This document shows positions 15,316-23,398 of a DNA stretch of 64,000 bases, piece by piece. Within the stretch, counting starts at the first letter, position 1. Each line of letters opens with the position of its first letter. The notes beneath the pieces were generated by a model, which ran no database searches, had not been told where the DNA came from, and was given only the letters and a program-made list of their open reading frames with translations. The position numbers and the translations under genes are program-made. The stretch comes from JADGRB01 sp036267635 (lineage in GTDB: Bacteria > Myxococcota_A > Polyangia > Fen-1088): assembly GCA_036267635.1 (NCBI GenBank), contig DATAVR010000047.1, forward strand, positions 66,812 through 130,811, in the 5' to 3' direction.

Positions 15316-16968
15316 TCAATCGAGCGCCAGGCCGAATCCGTCGCCGCGGCAGCCGCCGGGCGGCGGGGGAAGATCGGGATCGAGGAGCACGCTCGTGGGC
15401 GTCGTGTCGACAACGACGCCGCCACGGTAGAGATAGACCTCGCCCGAGCAGACGGAATCGAAATTGCCGTAGATGTTTGCGACGGCGAGGTCGGGGAACC
15501 CGTCGCCGTCCAGATCTCCGGCTGCCGCCACGGCGCCGCCGGTGTACGGGTTGCCGCCGAGATCGCTGAGGCCGGGGAGCTCGCTGACCCGCGTGGCTGG
15601 ACAGCCGCCGAAAAACAGCGCCGCACGGTTGTTCCGAGGATCGCCGACCAAAAGATCGTCGTAACCGTCGCCGTCCGCATCTCCCACGTCGGCGACCGCA
15701 TCTCCGTTGGGGGGCGCTGGGCCGACGCCCTTCGGGCCCGGCGGCAGCGCGGGGAGCGGACCGTCGCAAGCCGCGGCGCCCGGGGTCGTCGGGCTGGAGA
15801 AGAGCTCCAGGCGCGGGGCCGTGGCGCCCGGTCCCAGGTCGACGAGGAGGCTGGCGCTTCCGAGGCCGTTGGCGTTCCAGGGGCAGGCGATCGCGCCCCG
15901 TCCTCCGCCGGCGGGGATTGGCCGCGGCCCACTTCCACCGAAGGGGCCGTTCGGGCCGCCCGGAAGCAGATGGTCGTCCGAGGTGACGAGATCGGCGTAG
16001 CCGTCGGAGTCGAAGTCGCAGGTTGCCACGACGGTGGGATCGTTGATGTACGTTTGCGCACTCCCCTCGCCGAGAGACGGTCCGTACGAGACGACGTAGG
16101 TCCCCGACGGCTCTCCCCAGTAGGCCTGGAAGAGATCTGCCATTCCGTCGCCGTTCAGATCGCTCGCCAGCAGCGTCCAGAGAGAGCTTCCCGCGGAGGC
16201 CGAGTCCGCGATCTCCAGCGCCGGATCGGTGGCGGGCGACGCGCCGCCGAAATAGATCCGCACGCTGTCGCCGCTCTCTCGCTCCACGCCGACCGCCAGA
16301 TCCGCGTATCCATCACCGTTCAGATCGCCCAGCCAGCGCAGATGGCGGAAACCGAACCCCTCGTCGAGGGGGGACGGCGACGCGTCTCCCCGAATGGTCC
16401 AACCGGCAGAGACCGGCAGGGCGGGGCCGCCGAAGTAGACAAACACGGCGTTGGGGGTCGAGCCCCCGGCGGCCACTGCCAGGTCCGCATAGCCGTCGCC
16501 GTTGAAGTCCTGTCGCTGTCGCCCGACGTCGACGTAGTTGGTGCGTGACCACGACCCACAGGCGCCGGAGGCGTCGCAGCTCCGGACGCGCCACATATAC
16601 CGGCGGCCGACCGGGGGTGTCATGGAGACCGGAAGATCGGCGGATGGGACGAAGGCGCTGTCGGTGGTCTGCGCGTCGATCTCGGGCGTCGGGAACGAAC
16701 AGCCGCCGGGCAGGGGGCTCAGGCAAGAGTCGTCGATCTGGATCTCGTATCCGGCGGCACCCGGCACCGGGCTCCAACGAAACTGCGGGCGCAGGGGATT
16801 GGGCGCCGCCCGGGGCGACCAGACGCTGCCGGTCTCTTGCCCCTGATAGGGCGCCAGCAGCGTGGGGACGTCGGCCGTCGCCCTGTGGCTGCCGTCGCAC
16901 CCCGCGAACGTCGCCCCCGCGATCGCCGAGAGTCCGACCGTGCACAGAGCCGCGCGCCGCCGTCGCAT
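15316..16968 (-). CDS. FG-GAP/VCBS-repeat lipoprotein
   Basis: Encodes 550 residues. ATG 16968 gives a basic start and a lipoprotein signal (LSAIAGATFAGC). Residues about 45-150 look like a fibronectin-type domain (PQFRWSPVPGAAGYEIQID). The rest is a series of FG-GAP repeats with calcium-binding loops: DFNGDGYADLAV, DLNGDGYADLAV, DLNGDGMADLF, DFDSDGYADLV, DADGDGYDDLLV and DLDGDGFPDLAV. Such integrin-alpha-like propellers are extracellular and bind Ca2+. A role in adhesion or surface recognition is typical of the family but not proven here. An in-frame ATG 36 bases upstream gives a poorer signal. Confidence 0.85.
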   Translation of the reverse strand: MRRRRAALCTVGLSAIAGATFAGCDGSHRATADVPTLLAPYQGQETGSVWSPRAAPNPLRPQFRWSPVPGAAGYEIQIDDSCLSPLPGGCSFPTPEIDAQTTDSAFVPSADLPVSMTPPVGRRYMWRVRSCDASGACGSWSRTNYVDVGRQRQDFNGDGYADLAVAAGGSTPNAVFVYFGGPALPVSAGWTIRGDASPSPLDEGFGFRHLRWLGDLNGDGYADLAVGVERESGDSVRIYFGGASPATDPALEIADSASAGSSLWTLLASDLNGDGMADLFQAYWGEPSGTYVVSYGPSLGEGSAQTYINDPTVVATCDFDSDGYADLVTSDDHLLPGGPNGPFGGSGPRPIPAGGGRGAIACPWNANGLGSASLLVDLGPGATAPRLELFSSPTTPGAAACDGPLPALPPGPKGVGPAPPNGDAVADVGDADGDGYDDLLVGDPRNNRAALFFGGCPATRVSELPGLSDLGGNPYTGGAVAAAGDLDGDGFPDLAVANIYGNFDSVCSGEVYLYRGGVVVDTTPTSVLLDPDLPPPPGGCRGDGFGLALD

Positions 16969-17111
16969 TTTGATTGCCGATGAGCTGCAAGCAGCGATCC
17001 CCATCAGAACCGCGCCGAATATGGGCTCCAGGGCGGGTCGAGGGACCGAGCGGGCAACTTCGTTGGCCGGTCCGCCAACGTGGGTGTATGGTCCGCGAGA
17101 TCTCGCGGACG

Positions 17112-17762
17112 ATGGAGTCCCTGCAGGCAATCCTCTTCGACAACGACGGCGTGCTCGTCGACACCGAGGCGCTCTACTTTCGGGCCAACCGCGAGGCGCT
17201 GGCCAGCGTGGGGGCGGTCCTCGACGAGGCGACCTACGTCGAGTGTTTGCTGCGCGAGGGGGTGGGGGTCTGGCACCTGGCCGAGGCGCGCGGTGTTTCG
17301 CCGGCCGGGATCGAGGCGCTGCGCGCCCTGCGCGATCGCCGCTACTTCGAGCTGGTCGACGAGGCGGAGATCGTCATCCCCGGCGTCGCCGACCTTCTCC
17401 CCAGTCTGGCGGCGCGCTATCGACTGGGGATCGTCACCAGCTCGGAGCCGGGGCCGTTCGCGCGCACGCACGCACGCACCGGTCTTTTGCCCCACTTCGA
17501 GTTCGCGCTTACCCGGGTCGACTACGAGCAGTCGAAGCCGCATCCCGAGCCGTATCTCACGGCCGTCGCCCGCCTGGGGCTGGCCCCCGCGCGTTGCCTG
17601 GTGATCGAGGACTCCGAGCGCGGCCTGCGCGCCGCGAAGGCGGCGGGCCTCGCCTGTTGGGTGATCCCTTCGGGGCTGACCGCCTCGGGCAACTTCGCCG
17701 CCGCCGACGCCGTGCTCTCCGATCTGGCGGCCGCCGTCGCCAGGCTGCTCCGCGAGCGGTGA
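17112..17762 (+). CDS. HAD-superfamily phosphatase, beta-phosphoglucomutase-like subfamily
   Basis: Encodes 216 residues. ILFDNDGVLVDTE is motif I with both Asp residues, GIVTSSEPG is motif II, and SKPHPEPYLTA plus CLVIEDSERGLRAAKAAG give motifs III and IV. The helical cap is typical of phosphoglycolate phosphatase and beta-phosphoglucomutase relatives. The substrate is unknown. An earlier in-frame ATG at 17088 is possible, but homology to the family begins right at 17112. It is convergent with the zinc-ribbon protein gene, only 4 bases apart. Confidence 0.88.
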   Translation: MESLQAILFDNDGVLVDTEALYFRANREALASVGAVLDEATYVECLLREGVGVWHLAEARGVSPAGIEALRALRDRRYFELVDEAEIVIPGVADLLPSLAARYRLGIVTSSEPGPFARTHARTGLLPHFEFALTRVDYEQSKPHPEPYLTAVARLGLAPARCLVIEDSERGLRAAKAAGLACWVIPSGLTASGNFAAADAVLSDLAAAVARLLRER

Positions 17763-17766
17763 GCCG

Positions 17767-18261
17767 CTACGAAGTCGGCTCCTTGTCGGCGACGAACGCC
17801 GCGCCGTAGATGGCGATGCTCGCCCGATCCTCGCTGGCGTCACCCGCGGTCGCGCTGTCGGTCGCGGCGTCGGTGGCTCCTTGGCCGCCGGCGTCGTTCG
17901 CGCCGCCGCTGCCGCCGGTGCCGACGTCGCCGCCCGTCCCGACGTTGCCTCCGCTGCCCCCGGCACCGCCAATCCCGACAATGATTGGCGCGCCGTACGC
18001 CGCCACGACGCGCGATCCGTCGTACGACGGGGCAGCGTCCTTCTTTTCGACTCCGATGGCGTCGTTGGCGCTGCAGGCCGCCGCGCCCATCAGCGCCGCG
18101 CCCGCCGTCACCAAGGCCGCGCGCCCCAGACGACGCAGCGGCGGCTCAGGGGGGCGCGCGGCGCGGAATGATTGCGGGAGCGCGGCCGCGCAGAACGGGC
18201 AGGCCGTCTCGGCGACGTCGACGTGACGGTTGCAGGCGGGGCAGGGCAGAAGGTGGCTCAT
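17767..18261 (-). CDS. Small zinc-ribbon / lipobox / Gly-rich protein, candidate substrate of the adjacent radical SAM enzyme
   Basis: Encodes 164 residues. The N-terminal zinc ribbon is LPCPACNRHVDVAETACPFC (two CxxC pairs). Next comes a basic patch and a hydrophobic segment, LGRAALVTAGAALMGAAAC, that ends like a lipobox. The rest is a Gly/Ser/Thr/Asp-rich tract flanked by two similar motifs, VAAYGAPI and IAIYGAAF. Its ATG is only 2 bases after the stop of the radical SAM/SPASM gene, so they are co-translated. A small peptide with a repeated motif beside a SPASM maturase suggests it is modified after translation. This is inference, and the product is unknown. Confidence 0.7.
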   Translation of the reverse strand: MSHLLPCPACNRHVDVAETACPFCAAALPQSFRAARPPEPPLRRLGRAALVTAGAALMGAAACSANDAIGVEKKDAAPSYDGSRVVAAYGAPIIVGIGGAGGSGGNVGTGGDVGTGGSGGANDAGGQGATDAATDSATAGDASEDRASIAIYGAAFVADKEPTS

Positions 18262-18263
18262 GG

Positions 18264-19493
18264 CTAGATCTCCTCGACGATGATTTCGAACTTGCCGTGA
18301 TCGAACGGGGCTCCGGGCGGCGCCTCGACCTGGACCAGGCGCTCGCGCTTTCCCTGCCGTCGCATCTCCAGCGCGCGGTGGTGACAAAGCGGGTTGTTGC
18401 CCGGCTTGCCGAACAGGCTGAAGCCGGTCCAGGTGCAGCCGGCGCGGCAGACGTCAGCGTAGTAGCAGGTGCGGCAGTAGCCCCACAGATCGTCGACCGT
18501 GCGGTCGCGCATGTAGCGCAGCGGGGCCGCGCGCTCCCAGATGTCCTGCAGGCTGGCGTCGCGGATGTTGCCGCCGGTCCAGGGCACGGTGTGCAGCGAC
18601 GGGCAGCCTTTGATGGCGCCACTGGCCTCGATGCCGAGCGTGGTGCAGCCCGCGCCGCAGGAAGCCATATGGCCACGTTGCGAGCCGCTGCGCAGGACCG
18701 ATTCGTACGGGCCGAAGTAGCCGATGTTGTTCCCTGGCCAGAGCGCGACCTTCGCCTCGTCGCAGCGCGCCTTCAGCGTGGCGAGGAGTGGAAACAGCTC
18801 CAGCAGATCCTCCGGCTGCAGCAGCAGGTCGGGCTGGTCGCCGGCGCGCCCCATCGCGACGGTGAGCTGGATCTGCCAGGCGCGCGCGCCAAAAGCGATG
18901 ATCGTCTCCAGCACGTCGGGCAGCTCGCGCATCGACAGCTTGTTGATCTGGGTGTTCACCGAGAGTCCGATGCCGGCGCCTCTCAAATGCCCGGCGGCGG
19001 CGAGGGCCGACTGGTACGCGCCCGTCACGCCGCGCAGCCGATCGTGCGTCGCCTCGTTGCCGTCGATGGAGACGCTGGCGCTCTGCAGCCCTGCGGCGGC
19101 GGCGTCGCGCGCCAGGTCGGCGGTGACGCCGCGGCCGCCGGTGGTCATCGAGCACTGCATGCCGGCGTCGCGGATGGCGCGGACGATCGTGAGCCAGTCG
19201 TCACGCAGGTAAGCCTCGCCGCCGATCACGGTCACCTCGAGGACGCCGAGCGCCGCCATCTGCGCCACCAGATCGAGACAGGCGTCGGTGTCGAGCTCAT
19301 CCGGGCGCGTGCGGCCGGCGCGCGAGCCGCAATGTGCGCAGGCAAGGTCGCACTTGAGCGTGATTTCCCAGACCGCGTAGATGGGCCGCCAGTGACGGTC
19401 GATGTCTCTCGCCTCCGCCGCCAGGGGGAGATGGCGCAGCGCCGGGCCGGGACGTGGGGCGATCGGCAGCGAACGTGGGCGCCCTTCAATCAT
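18264..19493 (-). CDS. Radical SAM/SPASM-domain protein, putative peptide maturase
   Basis: Encodes 409 residues from ATG 19493 (a TTG 18 bases upstream is also in frame). The radical SAM cluster motif is KCDLACAHC, CxxxCxxC at residues 48, 52 and 55. VTVIGGEAYLRDDW is the GGE motif that contacts SAM. The C-terminal part has a Cys-rich SPASM region: ASCGAGCTTLGIEASG, IKGCPS, YCRTCYYADVCRAGC and a late PLCHHR, enough ligands for auxiliary 4Fe-4S clusters. SPASM enzymes commonly modify ribosomal peptides. The gene 2 bases downstream encodes a likely substrate. I recall a named myxobacterial maturase family of this type, but cannot confirm membership. Confidence 0.85.
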   Translation of the reverse strand: MIEGRPRSLPIAPRPGPALRHLPLAAEARDIDRHWRPIYAVWEITLKCDLACAHCGSRAGRTRPDELDTDACLDLVAQMAALGVLEVTVIGGEAYLRDDWLTIVRAIRDAGMQCSMTTGGRGVTADLARDAAAAGLQSASVSIDGNEATHDRLRGVTGAYQSALAAAGHLRGAGIGLSVNTQINKLSMRELPDVLETIIAFGARAWQIQLTVAMGRAGDQPDLLLQPEDLLELFPLLATLKARCDEAKVALWPGNNIGYFGPYESVLRSGSQRGHMASCGAGCTTLGIEASGAIKGCPSLHTVPWTGGNIRDASLQDIWERAAPLRYMRDRTVDDLWGYCRTCYYADVCRAGCTWTGFSLFGKPGNNPLCHHRALEMRRQGKRERLVQVEAPPGAPFDHGKFEIIVEEI

Positions 19494-19532
19494 CGCGCCG
19501 GGTTCGAGCAATCATTGCGCCAATCCGAATCC

Positions 19533-19557
19533 GTGGGGTTTCAGGCTCATACCCCAC
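19533..19557. promoter_or_regulatory. Palindrome in the divergent region between the radical SAM and PiT genes
   Basis: GTGGGGT and ACCCCAC are perfect 7-base arms around 11 bases. They lie 40-64 bases upstream of the radical SAM start. This is the size and spacing of a dimeric repressor or activator site. A smaller palindrome, CTCAGAAATCTGAG, lies at 19587-19600. Confidence 0.4.
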
Positions 19558-19672
19558 TCAGCATGCGCCTTTCTCCGGGGCTGTCCCTCAGAAATCTGAG
19601 CCGGGGTGCGACGCCCGGGGAGCGTAACGAAATCGTCACCGGACGGTTGCCGGAGCGGCACGCGAGGATGGG

Positions 19673-19678
19673 TATTGT
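19673..19678 (+). promoter_or_regulatory. -10-like TATTGT before the PiT gene
   Basis: TATTGT ends 9 bases before ATG 19688. A TTGCCG at 19647 is 20 bases upstream of it, longer than the usual spacer. No ribosome binding site is present. Confidence 0.35.
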
Positions 19679-19687
19679 GCGCGCCCC

Positions 19688-21316
19688 ATGACGACAGAAG
19701 CCGCCGCGCTCGAACAACCAAAATCAGCCTCCTCCGTCCACGCCAAGATGGCCGGAAAACCCGGCAGACTCGGGATGGCCATCTTCGGCATCGCGCTCAC
19801 CGTCGGGATCGGGTACGCGGGATCGCAGCTGCTCTCCGACCTCGCGGACGTGCATCCGACCTCGATGATGCCGTTCATCTTGCTCGGAATCGCGCTGCTG
19901 GTGGCGCTGGGCTTCGAGTTCGTGAACGGGTTTCACGACACCGCCAACGCGGTCGCCACCGTCATCTACACGCACACGCTCAGCCCGCAGATCGCGGTGG
20001 TCTGGTCGGGGATGTGGAACTTCATCGGCGTCCTGGTGTCGACGGGCGCCGTCGCGTTCGGGATCATTTCGTTGCTGCCCGTCGAGCTGATCTTGCAGGT
20101 CGGCGGCGGCGCCGGCTTCGCGATGGTGTTCGCGCTCTTGACCGCGGCGATCATCTGGAACCTCGGCACCTGGTACTTCGGGCTGCCGTCGTCGAGCTCG
20201 CACACCTTGATCGGTTCGGTCATCGGCGTCGGCCTGGCCAACCAGTTCATGCGGGCCAGCACCGGCACCGCCACCAGCGGCGTCGACTGGCACCAGGCCT
20301 CGAACATCGGCAAGTCGCTGCTGATTTCGCCGTTGGTCGGGTTCGCCGCCGCCGGGTTGCTCCTCCTGACGATGCGGATGGTGGTCAAGAACAAGGCCCT
20401 CTATCAGGCCCCGGTGGGCGAGGCGCCGCCGCCGTTCTACATCCGCTGCTTGTTGCTCCTCACCTGCACGGGCGTCAGCTTCGCGCACGGCTCGAACGAC
20501 GGGCAGAAGGGGATGGGCCTCATCATGCTCATCCTCATCGGCACCGTCCCGACCGCTTACGCGCTCAACCACGCCGTGTCGGCCAAGGAGTCGCAGGACT
20601 TCATCGCCGTCTCTGCGCAGAGCGCCGAGACGCTGGGGCGCTACGCCGACGCCAGCGTGGCCGTCGCCGGCGACGGTCGCGCCGAGGTGACCAATTACGT
20701 GCGCAGCCGCCAGCTCGAGGCGACCACCGTCCCCGGGCTGCGCAACCTGGTCTCGGCGGTTGGTCACGACATGTCCGTCTACAAAGAGCTGCGCAACGTC
20801 CCGGTCACGAAGACGCGCAACTTCCGCAACGACATGTATCTCATCAGCGAGGCGCTGCGCATGATGGACAAGGCGCACCTTCCGGCCGTCAGCCCCGCCG
20901 ATGCCGAGGTGCTCAAGAACTACCGCAAGCACCTCGACAAGGCGACCAAGTTCATCCCCAGCTGGGTCAAAGTGGCGGTCGCCATCGCGCTCGGCCTGGG
21001 GACGATGATCGGCTGGAAGCGGATCGTCGTCACCGTCGGCGAGAAGATCGGCAAGGACCACCTCACCTACGCGCAGGGCGCCGCCGCCGAGCTCACCGCG
21101 ATGGTCACCATCGGCGCCGCCGACGTGTTCGGCCTGCCGGTCAGCACGACGCACGTGCTCTCGTCCGGCGTGGCCGGCACGATGGCCGCCAACAAGACCG
21201 GCCTGCAGTGGGGCACCGTCCGCAACCTGCTCATGGCCTGGGTGTTGACGCTGCCGGTGTCGATCCTGCTCTCGGGCACGCTCTTCTGGGCCTTCTCGCG
21301 GATGAGCGGCAACTAG
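19688..21316 (+). CDS. pitA: PiT-family inorganic phosphate transporter
   Basis: Encodes 542 residues with about ten membrane segments. GFEFVNGFHDTANAVATVIYT near residue 80 and GVSFAHGSNDGQKGMG near residue 265 are the two inverted PiT signature repeats (GxxD..AN and GSND). A long hydrophilic loop (residues about 300-430) separates the halves, and PVSTTHVLSSGVAG is the late pore motif. It should import phosphate, probably as a metal-phosphate complex, driven by protons. No PhoU-like partner is adjacent. Confidence 0.94.
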   Translation: MTTEAAALEQPKSASSVHAKMAGKPGRLGMAIFGIALTVGIGYAGSQLLSDLADVHPTSMMPFILLGIALLVALGFEFVNGFHDTANAVATVIYTHTLSPQIAVVWSGMWNFIGVLVSTGAVAFGIISLLPVELILQVGGGAGFAMVFALLTAAIIWNLGTWYFGLPSSSSHTLIGSVIGVGLANQFMRASTGTATSGVDWHQASNIGKSLLISPLVGFAAAGLLLLTMRMVVKNKALYQAPVGEAPPPFYIRCLLLLTCTGVSFAHGSNDGQKGMGLIMLILIGTVPTAYALNHAVSAKESQDFIAVSAQSAETLGRYADASVAVAGDGRAEVTNYVRSRQLEATTVPGLRNLVSAVGHDMSVYKELRNVPVTKTRNFRNDMYLISEALRMMDKAHLPAVSPADAEVLKNYRKHLDKATKFIPSWVKVAVAIALGLGTMIGWKRIVVTVGEKIGKDHLTYAQGAAAELTAMVTIGAADVFGLPVSTTHVLSSGVAGTMAANKTGLQWGTVRNLLMAWVLTLPVSILLSGTLFWAFSRMSGN

Positions 21317-21341
21317 CCGCGCAGGCCGCGCGCGGGCGCGG

Positions 21342-21347
21342 TATCCT
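21342..21347 (+). promoter_or_regulatory. -10-like TATCCT before the 21357 gene
   Basis: TATCCT ends 9 bases before the GTG at 21357. No Shine-Dalgarno sequence is present. Confidence 0.35.
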
Positions 21348-21356
21348 CGGCCACCG

Positions 21357-23381
21357 GTGGCCGTGGCTGCACCCGAACGGCCGGCGGGGGTCCCGGAGGA
21401 CGGCCTCTGGAATCCCGACGCCGGCAGCTGGGAAGTCTCCCGGCGGAGCGCGCAAGGTGCGCGCGAAGGGGAGTGTCTGTTCTACCGGCGTGACGGCAGC
21501 TTGCACTCGCGCTGCCGGTTCGTCGCCGGCGTGCAGGAGGGCCCCTTCGTCCTGTTCCACCCCGACGGGCGCGTGGCGCGAGAAGGGACCTTCGCGGCCG
21601 GACGTATCGAGGGGATCGTCTCGGCTTACGCCGGTGACGGAGCGGGGGCCGAGCCGCTGCGGGCCTGCTGCGTCCCCGAGGCAGCGGTGCGACTCGACAT
21701 CCGTTACGAAGACGGAAGCCTGGTGCAGGAGGTCTTCTACGACGTCGAGGGGCGGCCAATTCTCTCCGACGGCCGCCCCTGGCCGCCGCGCCCGCCCGGC
21801 GTCGCCGACGACGCCGAGTATGACGAGGCGGGCGTGCGCTGGGTGCGCCGGCGGCCCGAGCTGCACCGTTTCTGGACGGAGACCGGCGCGCCGACGGCCG
21901 AGACCGAATTCGTGCGCGGCTTCCGCCGGGTCGCGCGGACCTTCGACGCCGCCGGACGAATCGCCGAGGCGTGCGAATTTTCAGAAGACGGCGCGCGCCA
22001 CGGTGACTTCGTCCGGCGCTTTCCTGCGGAGGCGGAGAGCCTCTACGCCGACCCACGCATCCGCGAGGAGCGGGGGACGTTCGAGCGCGGGCAGGCGGTG
22101 GGGAGCTGGACGTTCCTCGACGCCGGCGAGCGCGAGGTGCGCACGGTGGTGCGTGGCTCGGCGTTCGCCGACGGGGCCGAGGCGATCTCGCCCGCGTTCG
22201 CAGCGGGCGACCACTTGCCACAGATCGACTGGTGGGCCCTGGCCGGCGCCCTGCGCGCGGAGGGGCGCGTGCGCGAGGGGCTGTGCGCCGCGGCGCGCGG
22301 GGCGGTGCGCGACCGAGATCGCGCCGCGCTCGAGCGCGCGCTCGGCGCCGACGTCGTCGCGTTGGCACCGGCGCTGGCCGAACAGCGGGGCGAGGCGCTC
22401 GTTCAATCGGTCGAGGTGACCGTGGCGTCGATCCTCGACGGGCTCGTCTGTGGGGCCGACCCGGCGTCGGCCTTTCGCGCGCTGGCGGCGGTGTTGCCGG
22501 GGGCCAGCGCCGCGGCCTCCGACTTCGTGGCGGCGTCGTTGCTGCTGGCGCCCCAGCGGCGGATGACCCATCTCACCCGCGCGCTCGTCCGCTTCCAGCA
22601 TGGCGACGAGCGCGGCGCCCGCGCCGACATCGAGATCGTCGCCGCTGAAGCGTCCGAGGTGGCGGCCTCGCTCGCCGGCTACCTGGGCGCGGCCTTGCGT
22701 CCGTTCGAGTTTTGGCCCGCCCGCGAGCCCCTGGTGCCCGACCCGGCGCTGGCCGACGTGGGCGCGGGCCTGGTGCGCGATCTCGCCGAGGTCCAGGCGG
22801 CGATCGCCGTCTACGCGACCCGGCTCAGGCGCGTGCGCGAAGCAGTCCGGGCGCTCGTCGGACCAGACGCCGCGCCGGTCTGGATGCCGCCCGACCTTTC
22901 GGCGCTCATTCCTGGCGGCGCCGTTCCCCTCCGGCGTGCGCGCCTCGCCGTCGACCTGGGCGGCGGCGAGACGGTCGAAGCGGAGATCGACGAAGAGATC
23001 ACGACCGACCGGCTGGGCGTCCCGGCCTTGCTCGGCGAAGCGCAGGCCGACTGGGGCGCGCTCAGCTGGCTCTGCTGGTCGGTGGGGCTCGAGCGGGTCG
23101 CGTTGCCCGAGGCACTGGCCGAGCCTCCGCTTTTCGCCGTGGCGATGAAGACGATCGTGACCCGTTGTTGGCGCGCGCAGGATCGCCTGAACACGGGCGG
23201 CCTGCTCGCGCGCACGAACGGCGTCCCCGGCTTCACCTGGGAGGGGCAGGATATCGACCTGCTGCCGCAGCAGCTCGCCCAGACCGTGGCCGAGGAGTAT
23301 CTGCGCGCGCGGTCGGCGTTCCTCTGGCTCGCCAGCCCCGAGGTCGCTTCACCGTTTCAGGTCGATCTGCGCGGCGGGTAG
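21357..23381 (+). CDS. Large hypothetical protein with MORN-like repeats
   Basis: Encodes 674 residues from GTG, with no signal peptide and no membrane segment. Residues about 15-250 carry repeated [E/R]GxxxxYxxDGxxxxxxxF[xx]G units (GECLFYRRDGSLHSRCRF, GPFVLFHPDGRVAREGTF, then HRFWTETGAPTAETEF). These resemble MORN or YwqK-type antitoxin repeats. The middle is helical and Ala-rich. The last 150 residues are a separate domain of unknown type. It is probably cytoplasmic. No partner toxin is adjacent, so a toxin-antitoxin role is not supported. Confidence 0.75.
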   Translation: MAVAAPERPAGVPEDGLWNPDAGSWEVSRRSAQGAREGECLFYRRDGSLHSRCRFVAGVQEGPFVLFHPDGRVAREGTFAAGRIEGIVSAYAGDGAGAEPLRACCVPEAAVRLDIRYEDGSLVQEVFYDVEGRPILSDGRPWPPRPPGVADDAEYDEAGVRWVRRRPELHRFWTETGAPTAETEFVRGFRRVARTFDAAGRIAEACEFSEDGARHGDFVRRFPAEAESLYADPRIREERGTFERGQAVGSWTFLDAGEREVRTVVRGSAFADGAEAISPAFAAGDHLPQIDWWALAGALRAEGRVREGLCAAARGAVRDRDRAALERALGADVVALAPALAEQRGEALVQSVEVTVASILDGLVCGADPASAFRALAAVLPGASAAASDFVAASLLLAPQRRMTHLTRALVRFQHGDERGARADIEIVAAEASEVAASLAGYLGAALRPFEFWPAREPLVPDPALADVGAGLVRDLAEVQAAIAVYATRLRRVREAVRALVGPDAAPVWMPPDLSALIPGGAVPLRRARLAVDLGGGETVEAEIDEEITTDRLGVPALLGEAQADWGALSWLCWSVGLERVALPEALAEPPLFAVAMKTIVTRCWRAQDRLNTGGLLARTNGVPGFTWEGQDIDLLPQQLAQTVAEEYLRARSAFLWLASPEVASPFQVDLRGG

Positions 23382-23398
23382 CCCGCGGTTCAGCGGGC
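23381..23398. terminator. Short hairpin between convergent genes
   Basis: GCCCGC and GCGGGC pair around a 6-base loop. The hairpin begins at the last base of the 21357 gene and overlaps the anti-sigma stop codon. It lacks a T-tract and could stop transcripts from both sides weakly. Confidence 0.3.

Noticed and set aside
19606..22419. 937-codon open frame overlapping the PiT and MORN-like genes
   Set aside because: It runs across two well-supported genes in another frame and has the Arg/Gly-rich composition typical of shadow frames in GC-rich DNA.
21357..23381. Antitoxin of a toxin-antitoxin pair, because of YwqK-like repeats
   Set aside because: The protein is far too long and no toxin-like gene is adjacent.
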